From: Flaviflagellibacter deserti
Lineage (GTDB): Bacteria; Pseudomonadota; Alphaproteobacteria; Rhizobiales; Methylopilaceae
Reading direction: 5' to 3'
DNA: 64,000 nucleotides
Assembly (NCBI RefSeq): GCF_042652085.1
Contig: NZ_JBHSJF010000002.1
Location: 124,001 to 188,000 of the forward strand
Each line of letters starts with the position of its first letter. Position 1 is the stretch's first letter. The notes under the pieces are model-generated. The model did not search any database. It worked only from the letters and a program-made list of their open reading frames with translations, and had not been told where the DNA came from. A program made the translations under genes and the position numbers. Below, piece after piece: positions 59,832-64,000 of this stretch.

Positions 59832-60698
59832 TCAATTCACCAGATTATACGTAACGCCCGCTTTGCCGCCGACGCGGGCGAAGGCGTCGCGGGCGCGGGA
59901 GTTCTTCGGCGAAACCTGCAAAGCGCGGGCATAGGCCGCCTTGGCGCGCTCGGGATCGTTCATCGCCTCATAGGCGCCGCCGCGGCCGAGCCAGGCATCG
60001 ACGTTGGAGGGGGCGGAGGCGATGGCGGTGTTGAAGTCGTCGAGCGCGGCCTTCGGATCGTTGGTCGCCAGATAGCTGACGCCACGGGCGATGCGCGGCG
60101 GCGGGGCGGAGGCGTCGATCGCGATCGCGCGGGTGAAGTCCTCGATCGCGAACATATGCTGGCTCTGCGCCTGCTGGACGAGACCGCGATTGTGGAACGC
60201 CTCGGCGTTCTGCCGGTCCATCTCGATAGCGCGCTGATAATCGTTCAGCGCCGCCTGCAGCTGGCCCGCCTGACGGTAGACGTTTCCGCGGCCGACATAG
60301 GCGGCGACGTAGTTCGGATTGGCGTTGATGGCGCGCTCGTAGTCCTGCAGCGCGACCCGGTCTTGACCGAGGCTGTGCTGGGCCAGCGCCCGGTTGGCAT
60401 AGGCCTTGGCGAAGCTCGGATCGAGCCGCACGGCGGCGTCGAAATCCTGGATCGCTTCCTTGTACTTGCCGGCGCGGGCGAGGGCGGAACCACGGGTGTT
60501 GTAGGCTTCCGGATCCTGTGGATTGCGGGCAACGACGTCGCTCAGCGAGGCGATGTTCACCTGCGAGCCGGCGACGGATTCCGTGGCGACCGAGCCGGTG
60601 GTCGAGTTCGAGACCGTTTCGCAGCCGGCGAGGAGAACCGCGCAGCTAGCCAGAAGCAGGCTGCGCTTGGCGGTCAGACCGGACAGAGCTGCGAACAT
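59832..60698 (-). CDS. TPR lipoprotein
   Basis: A 288-residue protein with a lipoprotein signal: hydrophobic residues 12-24 and lipobox LLAGC at Cys26. At least five tetratricopeptide units follow (for example AIQDFDAAVRLDPSFAKAYA, and LNDYQRAIEMDRQNAEAFHN), covering about residues 50-270. It resembles NlpI-type scaffolds that bind wall hydrolases and proteases, but the exact partners are unknown. It is the first gene after the palindrome-rich gap. Confidence 0.88.
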   Translation of the reverse strand: MFAALSGLTAKRSLLLASCAVLLAGCETVSNSTTGSVATESVAGSQVNIASLSDVVARNPQDPEAYNTRGSALARAGKYKEAIQDFDAAVRLDPSFAKAYANRALAQHSLGQDRVALQDYERAINANPNYVAAYVGRGNVYRQAGQLQAALNDYQRAIEMDRQNAEAFHNRGLVQQAQSQHMFAIEDFTRAIAIDASAPPPRIARGVSYLATNDPKAALDDFNTAIASAPSNVDAWLGRGGAYEAMNDPERAKAAYARALQVSPKNSRARDAFARVGGKAGVTYNLVN

Positions 60699-60762
60699 CA
60701 GGCGGTTACCCCCGGAGTCAAATCAGCGCGTCGGATGACAATGCCATCCCCGCCGAAAATAC

Positions 60763-60791
60763 AAAAGCGCCCGCGGATGGTCCGGGGCGCT
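60763..60791 (-). terminator. Terminator after rpsU
   Basis: On the minus strand AGCGCCC and GGGCGCT form a 7-bp stem with a 12-nt loop, followed by TTTTGT. It lies about 30 nt past the rpsU stop. Confidence 0.75.
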
Positions 60792-60821
60792 CTTGCGACG
60801 TATCAGTCTGCGAGCAGCGGA

Positions 60822-61052
60822 TTAGCGCGCTGCGGGCTTCTTCATCGGGATGAGGCCCTCGCGCTGAGCGCGCTTGCGGGCGAGCTTGCGAGCGCGGCGA
60901 ACGGCTTCGGCCTTCTCGCGTGCCTTCTTCTCGGAAGGCTTCTCGTAGTGACCACGCAACTTCATCTCACGGAAGATGCCTTCGCGCTGCATCTTCTTCT
61001 TGAGCGCTTTCAGCGCCTGATCGACGTTGTTGTCACGAACGAGAACCTGCAC
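60822..61052 (-). CDS. rpsU: 30S ribosomal protein bS21
   Basis: A 76-residue small-subunit protein that helps start translation. It begins MQVLVRDNNVDQALKALKKK from a GTG at 61052, with AAGGAAAG about 14 nt upstream, and continues EGIFREMKLRGHYEKPSEKK and an Arg/Lys-rich helix. The upstream in-frame ATG would add residues not found in bS21. The C-terminus is the extended alphaproteobacterial type. Confidence 0.95.
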   Translation of the reverse strand: MQVLVRDNNVDQALKALKKKMQREGIFREMKLRGHYEKPSEKKAREKAEAVRRARKLARKRAQREGLIPMKKPAAR

Positions 61053-61188
61053 GGGCAGCCACTTTCCTTCAGAATTTCGGATCAGGGCAGGCCAAGCGCA
61101 CCGAAGCGTCGAACAAGGCAACTGCCGATTAGGCGGAGCATCTACCAGACGAGTCGCGATTTGTCACGCGCGAACCGCCGGAAATTTA

Positions 61189-62283
61189 CTAATCCGGTTT
61201 CAGCCGGTTCACATGGCCCATTTTGCGGCCGCGCTTGACCTGCGCCTTGCCATAGAGATGCAGGTGCGCACCGGGTTCCGCGGCGATCTTCCGCCAGTCG
61301 AGCGCTTCCTCGCCGAGGAGGTTCGTCATCTCGGCGCGGCCGAGGCGGGCGGGGGACCCGAGCGGCCAGCCGGCGATGGCGCGGATGTGCTGCTCGAACT
61401 GGCTGGTGACCGCGCAGTCCTGCGTCCAGTGGCCGGAATTATGGACGCGGGGGGCGAGCTCGTTGACGAGGATGCGGTCCTTGCCGCCGTCCTTTACCAC
61501 AAACATCTCGACACCGATGACGCCGACATAATTGAGCGCGTCCGCAACCTTTCTGGCGATTGCGAGTGCTTCCTTCGATGCGGAGGCGGACAGATTGGCC
61601 GGCACGGTCGACGTCCGGAGGACGTGGTTCTCATGCCGGTTCTCCGTGACGTCGAAGGCGGCGAACTGGCCGCCGCGGCTGCGAGCGGCGACGACGGAGA
61701 CCTCGCGCTCGAAGGGGACGAACGCTTCGAGGACCGACGGTTGCTGCAGCAGCGACTGGAACGCCTGGGTGAGATCCGTCTCGGTGCGGATCATCACCTG
61801 GCCCTTGCCGTCATAGCCGAAGCGGCGCGTCTTCAGGACCGAGGGGCGGCCGAGCGTCGCGACGGCCTCTTCGAGATCGGCGATGCTGTCGACCCGGGCG
61901 AAGTCCGCGAGCGGGATGCCGAGATCGCGAAGAAAGCTTTTTTCCGTGTAGCGATCCTGGGTCGTCGCGAGTGCCTCGGCGTCCGGAAAGAGCGGTCGCT
62001 CATTCGCGATGACCTGCGCCGCCCTGTGCGGCACGTTCTCGAACTCATAGGTTACGACGTCGACGCTGGCCACGAAGCGGAGCAGGGCCTCGTAATCGTC
62101 GTAGGCGGCGACCGTATGCTGGTAGGCGACATCGAAGGCCGGGCTGTCGGCATCCGGGCAATAGATATGCGTGCGGAAGCCGAGATTGGCGGCCGCGATC
62201 GACAGCATGCGGCCAAGCTGTCCGCCGCCGACAATACCGATAACCGCGCCCGGTCGGAGCGCGTCCAGAACAGTATCGTTCAC
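61189..62283 (-). CDS. purK: 5-(carboxyamino)imidazole ribonucleotide synthase
   Basis: A 364-residue ATP-grasp enzyme of purine synthesis; it carboxylates AIR to N5-CAIR. It has GIVGGGQLGRMLSIAAANLG at the N-terminus, then YEFENVP, the ATP-grasp LKTRRFGYDGKGQVMI and ENRHENHVL, and VNELAPRVHNSGHWTQDA-type LAPRVHNSGHWTQDC. The start is a GTG at 62283. It follows purE by 2 nt. Confidence 0.96.
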   Translation of the reverse strand: MNDTVLDALRPGAVIGIVGGGQLGRMLSIAAANLGFRTHIYCPDADSPAFDVAYQHTVAAYDDYEALLRFVASVDVVTYEFENVPHRAAQVIANERPLFPDAEALATTQDRYTEKSFLRDLGIPLADFARVDSIADLEEAVATLGRPSVLKTRRFGYDGKGQVMIRTETDLTQAFQSLLQQPSVLEAFVPFEREVSVVAARSRGGQFAAFDVTENRHENHVLRTSTVPANLSASASKEALAIARKVADALNYVGVIGVEMFVVKDGGKDRILVNELAPRVHNSGHWTQDCAVTSQFEQHIRAIAGWPLGSPARLGRAEMTNLLGEEALDWRKIAAEPGAHLHLYGKAQVKRGRKMGHVNRLKPD

Positions 62284-62285
62284 GA

Positions 62286-62786
<501 letters not shown>

Positions 62787-62974
62787 AGCGGAACTCCTCG
62801 GTCCAGCCCCTAAAAAGAAGGCGCGGACTATATGGACAGGCCTCGGCGAGGGCAAGGTCGTGAAATAGATCGCCAATGTCGTTTCAATGACGCCGGGGCT
62901 TGGTTAAGCTTCTCGGACTCTAGGTGTTCGCGTCCTCCCGGCGGAGGGGCGTCCAAACGGAATCGCAGGCCCCG

Positions 62975-63904
62975 ATGACCGTCGCCGAATTCGATCCTTA
63001 CAAGCTGTCCTCGCCACGCGGATTTCTCGTCCGCATGGTGGTTTTCATCCTTCTCGCGGCGTTCGTCGGGCTGATCCTGCATGAGCAGATCATCCGTGCG
63101 TTCATGGCCAATCCGGGCTTGAACGGCCTGATCTTCGGCGTGCTCGGCATCGGCATCATCCTCGCCTTCCGGCAGGTGATCCGGATCTTTCCCGAAGTGC
63201 GATGGGTGAACGATTTCCGGGTGTCAGATCCCGGTCTTGCTCTCCGCGACGCGCCGGTGCTGCTGGCGCCGATGGCCTCGCTGCTCGGCAACAGGCTGGG
63301 ACGGGCGTCGATCTCGACGCTGACGCTGCGTTCCATTCTCGATTCGGTCGGCACCCGCCTCGATGAGTCCCGCGATATCGGCCGCTATCTCACCGGTCTT
63401 CTCGTCTTTCTCGGCCTGCTCGGCACATTCTGGGGTCTGCTGGAAACGGTGGGCTCGGTCGGCGGCGTCATCTCCGGGCTTCAGGTTCAGGGCGATGCGG
63501 GCGTCATCTTCGAGGACCTGAAGCGCGGTCTTGGCCAGCCTCTCGCCGGCATGGGCATCGCCTTCTCGTCCTCGCTGTTCGGCCTTGCCGGATCGCTGGT
63601 GCTCGGCTTCCTCGATCTTCAGGCCGGGCAGGCGCAGAACCGCTTCTACAACGAACTAGAGGACTGGCTTTCCGGCACGGTCGCCGATGCGCGCATCGAG
63701 GAGGACGGCGTGTTGAAGCCCGTTCTCGCGGGTGCGCCCATGCCGTCGATCGAACCGCTGACGCAGGGTGTGCAGGGGCTGATTCAGCATCTGCGCGCCG
63801 AACAGGCCCTGATCCGCGACTGGATGGAACGGCAATCGGCGCAGAATGACGAGCTCCGGCGGCTGATCGCCGAACGCGTCATCGGCCGCGACATGCGGAA
63901 CTGA
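62975..63904 (+). CDS. MotA/TolQ/ExbB-type membrane protein
   Basis: A 309-residue membrane protein with helices near residues 15-35, 40-60 and, after a loop, 128-150 (YLTGLLVFLGLLGTFWGLLE) and 185-215 (LAGMGIAFSSSLFGLAGSLV). The second pair is the conserved proton-channel motif of this superfamily. A helical tail follows. The next gene starts with 1 nt between stop and ATG and encodes a MotB-like partner. It does not look like a flagellar MotA by length or spacing, so a wall-linked motor of unknown task is likely. Confidence 0.82.
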   Translation: MTVAEFDPYKLSSPRGFLVRMVVFILLAAFVGLILHEQIIRAFMANPGLNGLIFGVLGIGIILAFRQVIRIFPEVRWVNDFRVSDPGLALRDAPVLLAPMASLLGNRLGRASISTLTLRSILDSVGTRLDESRDIGRYLTGLLVFLGLLGTFWGLLETVGSVGGVISGLQVQGDAGVIFEDLKRGLGQPLAGMGIAFSSSLFGLAGSLVLGFLDLQAGQAQNRFYNELEDWLSGTVADARIEEDGVLKPVLAGAPMPSIEPLTQGVQGLIQHLRAEQALIRDWMERQSAQNDELRRLIAERVIGRDMRN

Positions 63905-63905
63905 G

Positions 63906-64000
63906 ATGGCAGGCCGCGCCCGCCGCCGCGAGCGGCAGATCGATTACTGGCCGGGATTCGTCGATGCGCTGTCGACGCTTCTCATGGTCATCATCTTCCT
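63906..64000 (+). CDS. MotB/TolR-like protein, 5' part (cut by window)
   Basis: Only about 31 residues are visible. A basic start (MAGRARRRERQIDYWPG) is followed by FVDALSTLLMVIIF, which carries the Asp-containing proton-channel helix seen in MotB, TolR and ExbD. The rest lies outside the window; an OmpA-like domain is expected from relatives but is not seen. Confidence 0.75.
   Translation, partial: MAGRARRRERQIDYWPGFVDALSTLLMVIIF

Noticed and set aside
59462..59934. Small frames in the palindrome-rich gap
   Set aside because: They cross the inverted repeats, are Arg/Pro/Ser-rich and lack ribosome sites, so I regard the gap as non-coding.

Overview
The window reads as chromosome of a high-G+C alphaproteobacterium, most likely a Hyphomicrobiales (Rhizobiales) member. 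The evidence is the gene content: an aa3-type cytochrome oxidase subunit IV, a GapR/DUF2312 nucleoid protein, DUF1127, DUF1236, DUF1244 and DUF2066 families, a three-gene pntAA-pntAB-pntB transhydrogenase, a 41-residue zinc-free bL36, and dispersed palindromic intergenic repeats. I cannot assign a genus. I see no rRNA, tRNA, CRISPR array or complete insertion sequence.

Layout. 1-10.7 kb is accessory-looking: the 3' part of an arylsulfatase, two HAD hydrolases flanking a DUF1622 membrane protein and a formylglycine-generating enzyme (FGE) with both active-site cysteines, a small secreted RPGV-repeat protein, a DUF1254 protein, and a YiaW/YiaV-like membrane unit with a 56-residue protein between its two genes. 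A LssY-C protein and a DUF2066 protein follow on the other strand. 11-15.8 kb holds SelO, a 2-hydroxyacid dehydrogenase, a Rdx-family thioredoxin-like protein, a Tat-exported metallo-beta-lactamase-fold protein and a DUF559 protein. 15.8-19.5 kb is a run of small, mostly exported or uncharacterised genes, with two copies of a palindromic repeat.

19.5-21.8 kb is compositionally foreign (sampled lines are about 32-53% G+C) and carries a divergent pair: a small WYL-like protein and an OLD-family ATPase/TOPRIM nuclease. This is the best candidate for a mobile defence unit. 22.1-28.9 kb is glutamate synthase, gltB and gltD, with a glutathione S-transferase gene between them.

29-50 kb is mostly envelope and housekeeping: a SGNH protein, a lytic transglycosylase, GalU, an outer-membrane barrel, arabinose-5-phosphate isomerase (KdsD), a MotA/MotB-type pair, NfeD with an SPFH protein, bL36, a DMT exporter, N-formylglutamate amidohydrolase, DUF1244, GapR, an SDR, a LuxR regulator, a DUF882 peptidase-like protein, an L,D-transpeptidase and an NtrC-type regulator. 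50-64 kb has a divergent HxlR regulator and NAD(P)-binding protein with a clear operator. Next come an overlapping M3 peptidase - DUF3445 - ABC1 kinase operon, oxidase subunit IV, the transhydrogenase operon, a 0.9-kb gap of palindromes, a TPR lipoprotein, rpsU, purEK, and a second MotA/TolQ plus MotB-like pair cut by the window end.

How the genes work together: the FGE is expected to mature the sulfatase; GltB and GltD form one enzyme, and PntAA, PntAB and PntB form another; NfeD and SPFH form a membrane complex; PurE and PurK carry out consecutive steps of purine synthesis. Function calls rest on recognised motifs in the translated sequence. No database search was run.
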